Numbered from the stretch's first letter, positions 25,570 to 34,595 are shown. The stretch is DNA of 64,000 nucleotides from Murimonas intestini (GCF_024622195.1 NZ_JANKBI010000023.1:27626-91625); one strand, 5' to 3'. Numbers and translations: made by a program. Notes: a model not told the origin generated them from the sequence alone.

Positions 25570-25646
25570 TTTCCCCTTTTCATTTACCCTTAATTAAGTA
25601 CCTTCTTGACTTTTTTTCATAAGAGTATAAGATGTAACTAGATAAT

Positions 25647-25770
25647 CAAATACCCCGCTGCAAGCTGACAAGGTATCAAACTTTCAACGCTGCAGAGCAG
25701 CGGAGTATTTGACCCTCGCGGCAGTCGTCAAATGCACATGCAAGCATGTTTACCTGGCTCATTGCCCGCG
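25647..25770. repeat. Hairpin-bearing repeat-like element upstream of murG
   Basis: A 65-base hairpin has 15-base arms with one mismatch: CAAATACCCCGCTGC (25647-25661) and GCAGCGGAGTATTTG (25697-25711). It is followed by CTCGCGGCAGTCGTCAAATGC and then CCGCGGAAATTAATAT. Parts of the tail recur at about 23653 and 39899. It has the character of an interspersed repeat and occupies the gap between the anti-sigma gene and murG. Confidence 0.45.
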
Positions 25771-25793
25771 GAAATTAATATTGGAGGATGAAC

Positions 25794-26867
25794 ATGAAAC
25801 GAATAATCTTAACGGGCGGCGGAACCGCCGGCCATGTCACCCCGAACATCGCCTTAATCCCTACGCTGAAGGCGCACGGATATGATATTCATTATATCGG
25901 CTCTTTTGACGGAATCGAAAAAAAATTGATTGAAGAATTAGAAATCCCATATTATGGGATTGCCTCCGGAAAATTAAGACGTTATTTCGATCCCAAAAAC
26001 TTCACTGACCCCTTCAAGGTTGTCAAAGGTTACAGTCAGGCAAAAAAGCTGATAAAAAAATTAAAGCCTGATGTGATCTTTTCCAAGGGCGGGTTTGTAA
26101 CCGTCCCTGTAGTGCTGGCAGCCAAACACTGCCATGTTCCCGCTGTCATACATGAATCTGATATGACGCCTGGTCTCGCCAACAGGATATGTATCCCATC
26201 AGCAACCAAAGTCTGCTGTAATTTCCCTGAGACCCTCTCCCGCATTCCTGATGGAAAAGCAGTCCTTACCGGGTCTCCAATCCGCCGGGAACTCTTAAGC
26301 GGAAATAAACTGGAAGGCCTGAAACTATGCGGCTTTACAGCAAATAAACCTACACTGTTAGTTATTGGCGGCAGCCAGGGTTCAGCTGTCATAAATGACG
26401 CTATCCGCGGTGTGCTCCCTGAATTGCAGAAATCTTTCCAGGTCATACATCTATGCGGAAAGGGCAAAATTGACAATACGCTGAACTACCTGGACGGTTA
26501 CGTACAGTTCGAATACATCCAAAATGAACTGGCCGATTTATTTGCTCTCGCTGATGTGTGCGTATCCAGAGCCGGTGCTAATGCAATCTGCGAACTTCTG
26601 GCTTTAAGAAAGCCCAACCTTTTGATCCCGCTGTCTGCTAATGCCAGCCGTGGTGATCAGATTCTTAATGCAGATTCCTTCAAACATCAAGGCTTCAGCG
26701 AAGTCCTCAGTGAGGAAGAGCTGACCCCTATCCTGCTTATGAATACTATAAACAAACTTTACAATGAGCGCAATACCTATATTGCCGCCATGGAAAAAAG
26801 TAATCAAGGCGATTCTATTGAAAAAATAGTTTCACTTCTTGATAAAGCATCCGGATCATCAAAATAG
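25794..26867 (+). CDS. murG: UDP-GlcNAc:undecaprenyl-PP-MurNAc-pentapeptide transferase MurG
   Basis: It adds GlcNAc to lipid I to give lipid II at the inner face of the membrane, the last cytoplasmic step of peptidoglycan synthesis. GT28 features: N-terminal GGGTAGHVTPNIAL, SKGGFVTVPVVLA, then the UDP-GlcNAc domain with VIGGSQGSAVINDAI, the SRAGANAICELLAL motif and IPLSANASRGDQ. Length is 357 from the ATG at 25794, chosen because GGAGG is 6 bases upstream. It is not in a dcw-type cluster here but alone, on the opposite strand to its neighbours. Its end overlaps the end of the ECF sigma gene by 9 bases. Confidence 0.93.
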   Translation: MKRIILTGGGTAGHVTPNIALIPTLKAHGYDIHYIGSFDGIEKKLIEELEIPYYGIASGKLRRYFDPKNFTDPFKVVKGYSQAKKLIKKLKPDVIFSKGGFVTVPVVLAAKHCHVPAVIHESDMTPGLANRICIPSATKVCCNFPETLSRIPDGKAVLTGSPIRRELLSGNKLEGLKLCGFTANKPTLLVIGGSQGSAVINDAIRGVLPELQKSFQVIHLCGKGKIDNTLNYLDGYVQFEYIQNELADLFALADVCVSRAGANAICELLALRKPNLLIPLSANASRGDQILNADSFKHQGFSEVLSEEELTPILLMNTINKLYNERNTYIAAMEKSNQGDSIEKIVSLLDKASGSSK

Positions 26868-27389
26868 ATCCCGGTATTCCTTTCCATATTTCTTACGGAT
26901 ATATTTTCTTGCACGATATAATCTGGCACGGAGCACCTGGTCTGTACAGCCCAATTGCTTCGTTGCTTCCTCGTGCGACAGTTCTTCAATGCATATAGCA
27001 ACTATCACTTCGTACCATGTTACATTGGCTTTGTGAAGATCCTCCAAAATTCGAAAAGAAAGTTCCTTGCCCACCAGACGCTCGGGACATCTTTCCACAC
27101 TATAGTCAAGAGCAATATTCTCTACATGTATAAGCGGACATTCTTTTCTTGACGTGATCTTCCTGTAATTATCTACGATTGCATTTTTCGCAGTCATGAT
27201 CAACCACGGCTTGATCAGTTCGTCCTTTACCTTGTCCATGTGCAGATAGTAATTGAAGAATGTATGCTGACAGATTTCCTTAGCCAGCTCCATATCGCTG
27301 CTCTTGTCATAGACTAATTTCATAACCAACTTTTGATACCTCTCAAACACTTCAACAAATTTTTTGTTTCTCATCTTTAGTTTTCTCAC
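26859..27389 (-). CDS. ECF-type RNA polymerase sigma factor
   Basis: A 176-residue sigma-70 family protein with only regions 2 and 4. Region 2 has MELAKEICQHTFFNYYLHMDKV and IKPWLIMTAKNAIVDNYRK (about 32-78). Region 4 has EVIVAICIEELSHEEATKQLGCTDQVLRARLYRARKYIRKKYG (about 125-170), the usual helix-turn-helix ending. The start is GTG at 27389 with GGGGAG five bases upstream. It follows the HIT gene by 15 bases and probably shares its promoter. The probable anti-sigma factor is encoded beyond murG. Confidence 0.85.
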   Translation of the reverse strand: MRKLKMRNKKFVEVFERYQKLVMKLVYDKSSDMELAKEICQHTFFNYYLHMDKVKDELIKPWLIMTAKNAIVDNYRKITSRKECPLIHVENIALDYSVERCPERLVGKELSFRILEDLHKANVTWYEVIVAICIEELSHEEATKQLGCTDQVLRARLYRARKYIRKKYGKEYRDLF

Positions 27390-27404
27390 TTTCTCTCCCC
27401 AGAA

Positions 27405-27815
27405 TTATCTTTTGAATTTTTCTAGTATGAAGCTTTTATCTGCATCTGTCAACTGGCCCGGTTTCCAGGTTAGACCCACATTATCATTTTGATATCTTGG
27501 TATCAAATGAATGTGGAAATGAAAAACTGTCTGTCCTGCAGGCTCCCCGTTGTTCTGCAGAATGTTAAAACCATCGCAGTTCAGCGCGTCTGTCAATCGT
27601 GCGGCTATTTTTTTCGCCAGCACATAAGCTTTAGCCGTCATTTCTTCCGGCAGCTCATAAATGTTTGCATAATGGTCCTTTGGCAAAATCAGCGCATGAC
27701 CTTTAGATGCGGGGCCAACATCGAGTATAACCCGAAAATCTTCGTCTTCATGAAGCGTTACAGACGGGATTTCCCCAGAAGCGATTTTGCAAAAAATGCA
27801 ATTATCATTTTTCAT
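27405..27815 (-). CDS. HIT-family nucleotide hydrolase
   Basis: A 136-residue histidine-triad protein: the triad is HFHIHLIPRY (about 98-107), with N-terminal CIFCKIASGEIPS (a CxxC zinc pair with later His) and HALILPKDHYANI. HIT proteins hydrolyse nucleoside phosphoramidates and adenylated or guanylated compounds. AAGGAGG precedes the ATG. It heads an operon with the ECF sigma gene. The promoter at 27851-27879 is its own. Confidence 0.93.
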   Translation of the reverse strand: MKNDNCIFCKIASGEIPSVTLHEDEDFRVILDVGPASKGHALILPKDHYANIYELPEEMTAKAYVLAKKIAARLTDALNCDGFNILQNNGEPAGQTVFHFHIHLIPRYQNDNVGLTWKPGQLTDADKSFILEKFKR

Positions 27816-27850
27816 GACCTTATCCTCCTTCTTAATTTGATAATACCTAT

Positions 27851-27879
27851 AATGTAAAACTTTTGTAGAACGATGTCAA
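27851..27879 (-). promoter_or_regulatory. SigA promoter of the HIT-sigma operon
   Basis: TTGACA, 17 bases, TACATT on the minus strand, about 35 bases before the HIT start. Confidence 0.6.
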
Positions 27880-27937
27880 TAAAATATGTTTGCTATTTTA
27901 AGTATTGGATGTTAGACTGTTGCTGGAGGTGTTTATT

Positions 27938-28705
27938 TTGCTGAAAGAAATCGATAAAAAACGAATTAAAAAAGTTATGAATGAAGATCCTGAACTGGAT
28001 GAATTGATACATAAGATCCTGGATGACCACCAGATGGAGATCTCGCAGATATCCCATGAGATCAGAAATCCGGTCACTCTAATTAACAGTTCACTTCAGT
28101 TGATTGAAAAACAGCATCCGGAAGTCAGGGAATTTAACTTCTGGTCCCAGACCATGGATGATATGAGGAATCTGCGTGAATTATTAGATGATCTGTCCCA
28201 TTATAACAATGGGATGCGTCTGAACAAGACCCGGGTGGATGTCAATTTCTTTCTCCATGATCTGGCCGCATCTGCCAAAGCATGGGGAGAGGAACAGAGC
28301 TGTCACATTCATGTCACTGTCGGGGAAGCCCTGCCTGATATATGCGCTGACCCGGTAAAATTAAGACAGAGCCTTACCAATCTTTTAAAAAATGCAATTG
28401 AATCATCCAGGGATAATACAGAAATATCTATACATGCCAAAGCTCTTTCCCTGACAGAAGACAGCGGCACGCAGCTGCTGGTGGAGATATGTGATAATGG
28501 AGATGGAATTCCTTCTGAATATCTCCCCTCCCTCTTTGAACCATTTGTCACTCATAAACAAAATGGCACAGGGCTGGGGCTGGCAGTCACTAAACGGATC
28601 ATTGAGGCACACGGCGGATGCATAACTGTCCGCTCTGATGAAGGAAAAGGCACTTGTTTTTCTATCTTGATGCCTGTTTACAAAGGAGAAGATAAAAATG
28701 AATGA
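27938..28705 (+). CDS. Cytoplasmic orphan sensor histidine kinase
   Basis: A 255-residue kinase without membrane segments or sensor domain. The HisKA phosphoacceptor is ISHEIRNPV (His40). The ATPase lid has N box LTNLLKNAIESS, G1 DNGDGIP, F box LFEPFVTHK and G2 GTGLGLAVTKRII. No response regulator is adjacent. Clostridia often use orphan kinases of this compact type to phosphorylate Spo0A directly, which is a possible role but only an inference. The start is TTG at 27938 with GGAGGTG 8 bases upstream. It overlaps the rhomboid gene by 8 bases. Confidence 0.85.
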   Translation: MLKEIDKKRIKKVMNEDPELDELIHKILDDHQMEISQISHEIRNPVTLINSSLQLIEKQHPEVREFNFWSQTMDDMRNLRELLDDLSHYNNGMRLNKTRVDVNFFLHDLAASAKAWGEEQSCHIHVTVGEALPDICADPVKLRQSLTNLLKNAIESSRDNTEISIHAKALSLTEDSGTQLLVEICDNGDGIPSEYLPSLFEPFVTHKQNGTGLGLAVTKRIIEAHGGCITVRSDEGKGTCFSILMPVYKGEDKNE

Positions 28706-29321
28706 ATTGCGTGATTTCATTAAATCGCGTTCTATTGTGAACCTTACTATTGTAGCTTTAAATATTCTTGTGTTCTTTATAATGGAGATTGGCGGCGATA
28801 CGGAGAACGTAGGGTATATGCTCAGCCACGGTGCATGTTTTGTTCCCTATGTGCTGGAAAACGGTGAATATTACCGGCTGTTTACCTGCATGTTCATGCA
28901 CTTTGGCATTCAGCACCTGATGGGCAACATGCTGGTACTGATGTTCCTGGGAGATACTCTGGAATGCGCTGTGGGCAAGGTCCGTTATCTGATCATCTAC
29001 ATTGTAGGAGGTCTGGCCGGAAATCTACTGTCTATGTACCATAGTATCCAGACTCAGGATTTTGCCGTGTCCGCCGGTGCATCCGGCGCAATTTTTGCCG
29101 TAGTCGGAGCTCTTATCTATGTGGTAGCTGTCAATAAAGGGCGTTTAGCTGATATTACAGGAAAGCGTCTTGTCCTTATGGCTGCTCTGACTCTTTTCCA
29201 GGGCCTGACCAGCATGGGTGTGGACAATTCTGCCCATATAGGAGGGCTGGCAGCCGGTCTGGTGCTTTCTGTCCTGCTTTACAGGCGCAAGAAGCCGCGC
29301 CCGCTGAATCCTGTTTTTTAA
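28698..29321 (+). CDS. Rhomboid-family intramembrane serine protease
   Basis: A 207-residue membrane protease with six hydrophobic segments. The catalytic Ser lies in GASGAIFAVVGAL (about 129-141) and the catalytic His in SAHIGGLAAGLVL (about 180-192). HLMGNMLVLMFLG carries the conserved HxxxN. It would cleave membrane-protein segments, but substrates are unknown. It is co-transcribed with the histidine kinase. AAAGGAG precedes the ATG. It ends 8 bases from the end of the convergent FHA gene, with no room for a terminator. Confidence 0.92.
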   Translation: MNELRDFIKSRSIVNLTIVALNILVFFIMEIGGDTENVGYMLSHGACFVPYVLENGEYYRLFTCMFMHFGIQHLMGNMLVLMFLGDTLECAVGKVRYLIIYIVGGLAGNLLSMYHSIQTQDFAVSAGASGAIFAVVGALIYVVAVNKGRLADITGKRLVLMAALTLFQGLTSMGVDNSAHIGGLAAGLVLSVLLYRRKKPRPLNPVF

Positions 29322-29329
29322 GGTATTGT

Positions 29330-30946
29330 CTAAATGGAGCGTCTTTCCACCAAAAAGGACCTGACTGCAAACCTGATCTCATCCCCATCCTTTAATGGGC
29401 ATATCTCATCCGGGGAGAGCCTTTGCCCATTTAAGTACGTCCCATTTGTAGAATTCATATCTATCAGGGAATAATTTTCTCCTTCTCTTATAAGCCGGGC
29501 GTGGACCCGGCTTACTGAAGGATGGTCTACCAGGATATCCACCTGCTGCCCCAGCTTTCCTATGGTCATACTTTTCTGGTCAAGCCAGATCTCATGTCTG
29601 TCTTCCGTATTCTGGGGTATCAGGCAATAAGAAAATTCTTCCGAACCTTTCCCGTTTAGAAGTACTGTCTCTCCAAAAAATTCTTCTGAACCAGTCCTCT
29701 GATATTCTGTATACTCCTCAAAAATATCGTCCTTTACATTTCCGCTGTTCTCCCTGCTCTCAGAAATCCCACCTGACTTATCTGCAGACGGACGGTTTCG
29801 TGGTCTGGCATATTCCTGTTCCCCTTTCCTACTGCTCCCTGCCTTTGCTTCCTCCGCTCCCTCGTATTCCATCATCAGCTCATAACCCGCATTCTCTGTA
29901 TATTCCTTCTTCTTTTCTTTCTTCTGAGGACCTGTCCAGACAGAGGTAAAATAGATGAGCAGCCCTAGTATCAGAAACAGCAGACCGCCCAGCTGTGTCA
30001 GGTTCAGCTCCCCAAACCATGCCGCAGCAAACAGCAGACCTCCAGTTACCCCTGTCCCCGCCAGAACTATCAATACTTTATATAGTCTAAAACCCTTCTC
30101 TTTTTCCTGCCTGCCAAAATTCCCATTTCCATGACCTTTATTCAAATCAGATTCCTGAATCTTTTCAGGATTGCTGCTTCTATTTCTGATGTGTTTTCTG
30201 GCTTTTATTTTTCCATGTCTTCTTCTTTTTTTATTATTTTCCCCATTAATGGAACCAGATTCATCTTTATATTCCTGTTCAAAATCAAGCTCTGCACTTA
30301 CCGGATACTCGTCAGGCGTCTTTTCAGGAGGGCCTTCCTCGCCTTTGTCATACTGTCCCCGTCCCGCTGCCATCTTTTGCTCTGTGTACTCACTTTCCTG
30401 CTGGTACTTCAGGTTGAAAACTGCTGCCATATCATAATTTTCATCCAGTGTAACTCTGTAGATATTATAGCCCATACTCACTGCACTCACATCCCTGTGG
30501 TCTAATTTCTTCAGGAGATACTGTGCAAAATCCCTGAATTCTTCCTTAAAACTGCCTTTATAACATGGCAGACAGCAGAATGCCGGTATTTTCTTTTCTA
30601 CATCCATATAAATGTATTCCGGCCTTATAATGAGGGCATCCGCATCCAGCAAATATTTCTCCATCTCGCTTAGTACTGTCTTGAATCCTTCCAGAAACTG
30701 GCCGATATCATACCCTGTAAGATCCTTTTTCTCAAAAATCCTGTCCATCTGCTGTCTGGAAGTTATCTCATACCTGTATTCATGTCTCCCGTCCACCGAC
30801 ACCACATCGCAGGGCAGCAGTCCATCAATATTATTTTCACGTATCATCTCTATCTGGTACTGTGACTCTTCTTCCTCTTCTGAAAGGGACAGAATAAGAT
30901 AATTATGGTTTTTATCCCGCCGGTAAGTCTTATTTATATTATTCAT
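29330..30946 (-). CDS. FHA-domain membrane protein of the Tad cluster
   Basis: A 538-residue protein. The N-terminal 180 residues have the DUF6382-like look seen in clostridial Tad clusters (EYRYEITSRQQMDRIFE, AFCCLPCYKGSFKEEFRDFAQYLLKKL). A basic linker, two adjacent membrane segments (about 290-340) and an acidic linker precede the C-terminal FHA domain (about 465-535: IGKLGQQVDILVDHPSVSRVHARL, DMNSTNGTYLNGQ), which binds phosphothreonine. It may tie pilus assembly to Ser/Thr phosphorylation. It is the last gene of the Tad operon. GGAG lies 6 bases before the ATG. Confidence 0.8.
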   Translation of the reverse strand: MNNINKTYRRDKNHNYLILSLSEEEEESQYQIEMIRENNIDGLLPCDVVSVDGRHEYRYEITSRQQMDRIFEKKDLTGYDIGQFLEGFKTVLSEMEKYLLDADALIIRPEYIYMDVEKKIPAFCCLPCYKGSFKEEFRDFAQYLLKKLDHRDVSAVSMGYNIYRVTLDENYDMAAVFNLKYQQESEYTEQKMAAGRGQYDKGEEGPPEKTPDEYPVSAELDFEQEYKDESGSINGENNKKRRRHGKIKARKHIRNRSSNPEKIQESDLNKGHGNGNFGRQEKEKGFRLYKVLIVLAGTGVTGGLLFAAAWFGELNLTQLGGLLFLILGLLIYFTSVWTGPQKKEKKKEYTENAGYELMMEYEGAEEAKAGSSRKGEQEYARPRNRPSADKSGGISESRENSGNVKDDIFEEYTEYQRTGSEEFFGETVLLNGKGSEEFSYCLIPQNTEDRHEIWLDQKSMTIGKLGQQVDILVDHPSVSRVHARLIREGENYSLIDMNSTNGTYLNGQRLSPDEICPLKDGDEIRFAVRSFLVERRSI

Positions 30947-30962
30947 CCCATTCTCCTTCCTG

Positions 30963-31391
30963 CTACCTGTCCAGCAATTTTTCGATGCTTCTTATTATCT
31001 GCAGCGTCTTTACTGGCTGTATATTTTTCATACTCTTATTCACAGTTATCTCCATTCTGTTTCCACAGAAAAACCTCATGACAAGACCAGGTATATAAAA
31101 ACTGCCTGAGAAAGATGCATTTAATGTGCTGCCCTCTGATACCTCCCCCCGGACTTCCGGCATACCTATCAGCCGGCTGCCCAGTACATCCTGCTTTATT
31201 TCCTCCATAACCTGCAGCCCCTTCCCCTCAGTCTGGTTCAGGCTTCCTGCAGAGACGATCCTGCACGCTGCCTCCTGCAGTACCGCCTTATTGTGCACAT
31301 AGAATCCCAGATAGATAACAGCCGCAAGCAGCGGTATTAATATACTCATGATCAAAGCTGCCTCCACAGTATAACTCCCCTTCAGTCTCAT
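30963..31391 (-). CDS. TadE-like pseudopilin
   Basis: A 142-residue membrane-anchored protein with a prepilin-like N-terminus GSYTVEAALIMSILIPLLAAVIYLGFYV (Glu five residues after the Gly of the presumed cleavage site) and an exported C-terminal part. It belongs with the TadE/TadF minor pseudopilins, cut by a prepilin peptidase before joining the pilus base. GGAGGG precedes the ATG. It sits directly downstream of a prepilin-peptidase gene. Confidence 0.8.
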   Translation of the reverse strand: MRLKGSYTVEAALIMSILIPLLAAVIYLGFYVHNKAVLQEAACRIVSAGSLNQTEGKGLQVMEEIKQDVLGSRLIGMPEVRGEVSEGSTLNASFSGSFYIPGLVMRFFCGNRMEITVNKSMKNIQPVKTLQIIRSIEKLLDR

Positions 31392-31396
31392 ATCTA

Positions 31397-31852
31397 TTAC
31401 CCTCCCTGCATCTTAACTGCTGCTGTCAGACAGTAACCCAGAAATAAGAAGGGAAGAAATGGCATCACATCTTTTCTGCCTGCCCTTTTTATCACAATCA
31501 TTACTATTGCTGCCATTGCTGATAAAAACAGCGCCAGTATGAAAAGATTAAATGTCTGCAGCACATCTATATACATTCCAGTCACCATAAGCGCCAGTCC
31601 GTCCCCGTACCCCACAGCTTCCCTGCTGGCCTTTGCAGTCAGGAGCAGAAATGCTCCCGGCAGCATACCTGAGGCCCACAGGAGAAACCCTGTACTGCCG
31701 GTTATGACTGCTGCTGCTCCGGTCACTATCCCCAGTATTCCTGATACCAGCAGTATTATGGGCTGTATCTGCCTGGTTTTTATATCATACAGGCTCTCTG
31801 ATGCCAGAAATATCCCTGCTAAAATTGTTCTTATATTCACAATGATTTCCAT
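31397..31852 (-). CDS. Prepilin peptidase, A24 family (second copy)
   Basis: An integral membrane aspartic protease of about 151 residues. The two catalytic Asp are in SLYDIKTRQI (about residue 22) and GYGDGLALM (about 83), the A24 pattern. It has five or six membrane segments and lacks the methyltransferase domain of full PilD, as usual in Tad systems. I start at the ATG at 31852 (MEIIVNIRTILAG). The frame is open further upstream into the previous gene, and the ribosome site is weak, so coupling to the previous gene is likely. The operon contains another A24 peptidase at 39113-39625. Confidence 0.8.
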   Translation of the reverse strand: MEIIVNIRTILAGIFLASESLYDIKTRQIQPIILLVSGILGIVTGAAAVITGSTGFLLWASGMLPGAFLLLTAKASREAVGYGDGLALMVTGMYIDVLQTFNLFILALFLSAMAAIVMIVIKRAGRKDVMPFLPFLFLGYCLTAAVKMQGG

Positions 31853-31874
31853 AATGACGCTCTTAAACCCTCTC

Positions 31875-32807
31875 TCATCTGCTGCCGCACCGGCTGCATG
31901 CATGCCATCCTTCCACCTGGGAGGACGGCACTAAAAGCACGCTTCTCTTTAGGCCTGCGCAGTCCAGTGAACTGTGATACCTGTCTCCTGAATCCGTAAT
32001 ATATACCTGTGTTCCTGCTTTGCTGCCGCACTTCTCACATGCATGGTATTTTCCCCCTCCATCATTGCGCAGCTGCTCCAGTTCCGATTTATATACTGAC
32101 TGGATCGACAGGCTTATATGACTGCATCCTGCGTCTTTGTGGTATACTTCTCCATTAACTGTAACATAAACCATATCTTCTGCCTTCCCGCTCTCCTGGC
32201 TTCCCCTGTTTCCGTCTCTTCCTGTCCACGCCCTGACTCTTCCTCTGATAATTGTCCTGAAATCCCCCAGTGAAAAAAACGGTACAGGCAGCCTTACTTT
32301 TCCTTCAGCCACAATATCTATCATTTCATCCTCTTTTAAAAAGCCGGACCTTAGTAAACTTACAGAGTCCACCCCTCCAACGAAAATACTGGCATCTGTC
32401 CCCTCTTTATTCACTTTGTCCACAATTCTGGATTTTGCATACACAGCCGAGAGCCCTGCCGCCGCCAGATCTGTGATACCTCCCGCCGAGATATCCGCCT
32501 GGTCTATACCCTTTTCGTATACATAAGCAAATACAGCCATATCCTTTCCTGTCTCCTGAATTGCACTCTGCATACATACTAATACACTGCATAATTTTAT
32601 AAAATAGAGTACAAAGACTACTCCCCAGATAAAAACCGGCAGTATACATGCTGCCTCTACAGTTATACTGCCCCTGTGGGAGACGGATGAGGATATTCTT
32701 TCCCTGTTTATTGTATGGCCCCATACCTTCGCCGGGAGAGAGCACTTATCCTTTCTTAAAATTTTTAAATTATAATGGTCCAAAACATTTATACAGAGAA
32801 AGAACAT
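31875..32807 (-). CDS. TadE-like protein with tandem Cys/His motifs
   Basis: About 310 residues. A prepilin-like segment SHRGSITVEAACILPVFIWGVVFVLYFIKL is preceded by a basic leader. The exported part ends in two related units: VYVTVNGEVYHKDAGCSH...YHACEKCG and VYITDSGDRYHSSLDCAGL...WHACSRCG, each with Y-H-x(n)-C and CxxCG, a likely metal or disulfide module. I start at the ATG at 32807 with GAGGAGG upstream. The DUF5702-type gene before it ends 41 bases away. Role: minor pilin or cell-surface adaptor of the Tad machine, by context. Confidence 0.72.
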   Translation of the reverse strand: MFFLCINVLDHYNLKILRKDKCSLPAKVWGHTINRERISSSVSHRGSITVEAACILPVFIWGVVFVLYFIKLCSVLVCMQSAIQETGKDMAVFAYVYEKGIDQADISAGGITDLAAAGLSAVYAKSRIVDKVNKEGTDASIFVGGVDSVSLLRSGFLKEDEMIDIVAEGKVRLPVPFFSLGDFRTIIRGRVRAWTGRDGNRGSQESGKAEDMVYVTVNGEVYHKDAGCSHISLSIQSVYKSELEQLRNDGGGKYHACEKCGSKAGTQVYITDSGDRYHSSLDCAGLKRSVLLVPSSQVEGWHACSRCGSR

Positions 32808-32847
32808 CCTTATCCGCCTCCTCACTGGGCTCTGTCTTATTTTCTGG

Positions 32848-34410
32848 TTATCCTCCGGCAAGATATGTCATTGCACCGGCTGTTCCATATTCTATACCCC
32901 TTTTAGAAGTCCCCGTAAATGCTGATGTGATTCTTAAAAAAACCGGCTTTATATAAAACTGCGCTTCAGCCCGTATGCCTGCAATACAGTAATCAGCATG
33001 AAATTCGGCAGTGGCTGCCCTTTTTCTCATCTGCCCCTCAATCATATCCAGAGCGCGCATCGGGTACTCCTTCTTATCTCCCACAGCAAGCAAAAGCCTC
33101 AGATAATCCTTATAAGCCAGGCCCTTTCCTGTTCCGCTGCCCGCCTCCTCCAGGACCTGGGTCAGATGGGCCAGGTTTTCCAGAGACAGCCTCCAGCTGC
33201 TCTCATCCTTCAGCAGCGGCACTTTTCCTCCTGCAAGGAGTATTCTCACGTCTATCAGGCTCTCACCGTATGCCCAGGCCAAAAGAAGCGCCGCCTTTGT
33301 TGCCGTGACAAGCCCCGGTATGGGAATTGCGCCAACCAGCAGCACCGCCAGTGCCAGTGCAGCCTCCCGCATAGATGCATTTCCCATGGCGTATGCAAAG
33401 TTGGCTCCCTCCCTCATAAGCAGCAGCCTGTTGACTACACTTTTAAGGTTATCCACGTCATTATCCTTGCCAACCAGTATATATTCCAGCTGATAGTCCA
33501 GGCTTCCCTCCCGGCCTCCGCCAGTAATACCCGGAAAATTGTCAAGAAGATATTCCTGAAATATCCCATCTGAGATGAGATCTCTTTTAATCCCCTGCAG
33601 CTGCAGGTTTCCCTTCTCTGTCTCTCTGTGTGATACCATCTCTTTTTTTACTACTGATTTTTCTGAAACAGCTGACGGATCCTTTAATATAAGCCCCAGA
33701 AGCCCAAGTTTTTTTATTTTTTTAATTTCATCCAGAGGATTCTCCACCTGGATTTTATCTGCCTCGTCTATGGGAATAAAGGCTCCGTCCTGCTGTCCTT
33801 TTTTATCTTCCAGGGCAGCCTGTCTTTCTGATTCCTCCACGGCTTCCTTTTCAGCCTCCAGCTCATCCATCCTTTTGCCTATTTCTTTATCACTCTGCTC
33901 ATACTCTTTAGAAGCCTTCTCCTGCTGCGCTGCCTTGTTCTGTGAATCAAGTACTTTATTGATCACATCTGCTGCCAGGCCGGCTTTTTGGTTTGCCACA
34001 GCCTGAGCATAAAAGACACCGCCGTTTTCATCTGTCGCCAAAGCGTATTTATCTATCCTGCACTGTTCAATTTCCATTGGAAAGAGATTCATGCTAAAAC
34101 TCAGCGGCAGCCCTTTATCAGGCTCTGCCGTATACTCCATCATGTTTTTAAGCCTCATCTCAGCCTTGCGTATATCAAATTCTCCTGTCCCGTAAGCTCC
34201 ATCCAGAAAAAACACATTAAATCTCTCCAGCATTTCCTTCTCATATTCACCCATGACAGAAAATATCCCCATGTCCAGCGCTGATGATGCCACTGATTCT
34301 GCTCCCTGCACTCTGGCTGACTCAGTCAGGGTACAGAGCAGGGACAAAAACAGAGTGCTTATAAGGCTCAGGAACACTGTGATCGCCCCCCTGCATCTAT
34401 ACCGCTTCAT
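32848..34410 (-). CDS. DUF5702-type Tad-associated surface protein
   Basis: A 520-residue protein with N-terminal pilin-like anchor RCRGAITVFLSLISTLFLSLLCTLTESARVQ, an extended helical/coiled-coil exported region (about 150-210, many Glu/Lys/Gln), and two hydrophobic stretches near 345-385. It matches the DUF5702 proteins typical of clostridial Tad loci. Function is not established. A structural or platform role is inferred from position between the Flp pilin and TadE genes. Confidence 0.75.
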   Translation of the reverse strand: MKRYRCRGAITVFLSLISTLFLSLLCTLTESARVQGAESVASSALDMGIFSVMGEYEKEMLERFNVFFLDGAYGTGEFDIRKAEMRLKNMMEYTAEPDKGLPLSFSMNLFPMEIEQCRIDKYALATDENGGVFYAQAVANQKAGLAADVINKVLDSQNKAAQQEKASKEYEQSDKEIGKRMDELEAEKEAVEESERQAALEDKKGQQDGAFIPIDEADKIQVENPLDEIKKIKKLGLLGLILKDPSAVSEKSVVKKEMVSHRETEKGNLQLQGIKRDLISDGIFQEYLLDNFPGITGGGREGSLDYQLEYILVGKDNDVDNLKSVVNRLLLMREGANFAYAMGNASMREAALALAVLLVGAIPIPGLVTATKAALLLAWAYGESLIDVRILLAGGKVPLLKDESSWRLSLENLAHLTQVLEEAGSGTGKGLAYKDYLRLLLAVGDKKEYPMRALDMIEGQMRKRAATAEFHADYCIAGIRAEAQFYIKPVFLRITSAFTGTSKRGIEYGTAGAMTYLAGG

Positions 34411-34427
34411 AATTTCCCCCTTTACTG

Positions 34428-34595
34428 TCAGATTCCGCTGCTTTGACTTGTGATTTTATTGAAGATACTATTTACGAGAGATGTCAGCTGTTTCTTAAAG
34501 ATTATTACAAGACCTATCAGTACCACCAGTATCAGGATGATTTCAACCACCCCAATACCATCCTCTTCTAACAAAAAATCTCTTACATGGTTCAT
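34428..34595 (-). CDS. Flp-type major pilin, 55 residues
   Basis: A short gene encoding MNHVRDFLLEEDGIGVVEII then ILVVLIGLVIIFKKQLTSLV and a polar tail NSIFNKITSQSSGI. This is the Flp pilin pattern: short leader, Gly before the cut (G-IGVVEI, Glu at +5 or so), one hydrophobic helix. The fibre subunit would be processed by the A24 peptidases. GGAGGTGTGTAG gives a strong ribosome site. It lies between tadC and the DUF5702-type gene. Confidence 0.88.
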   Translation of the reverse strand: MNHVRDFLLEEDGIGVVEIILILVVLIGLVIIFKKQLTSLVNSIFNKITSQSSGI

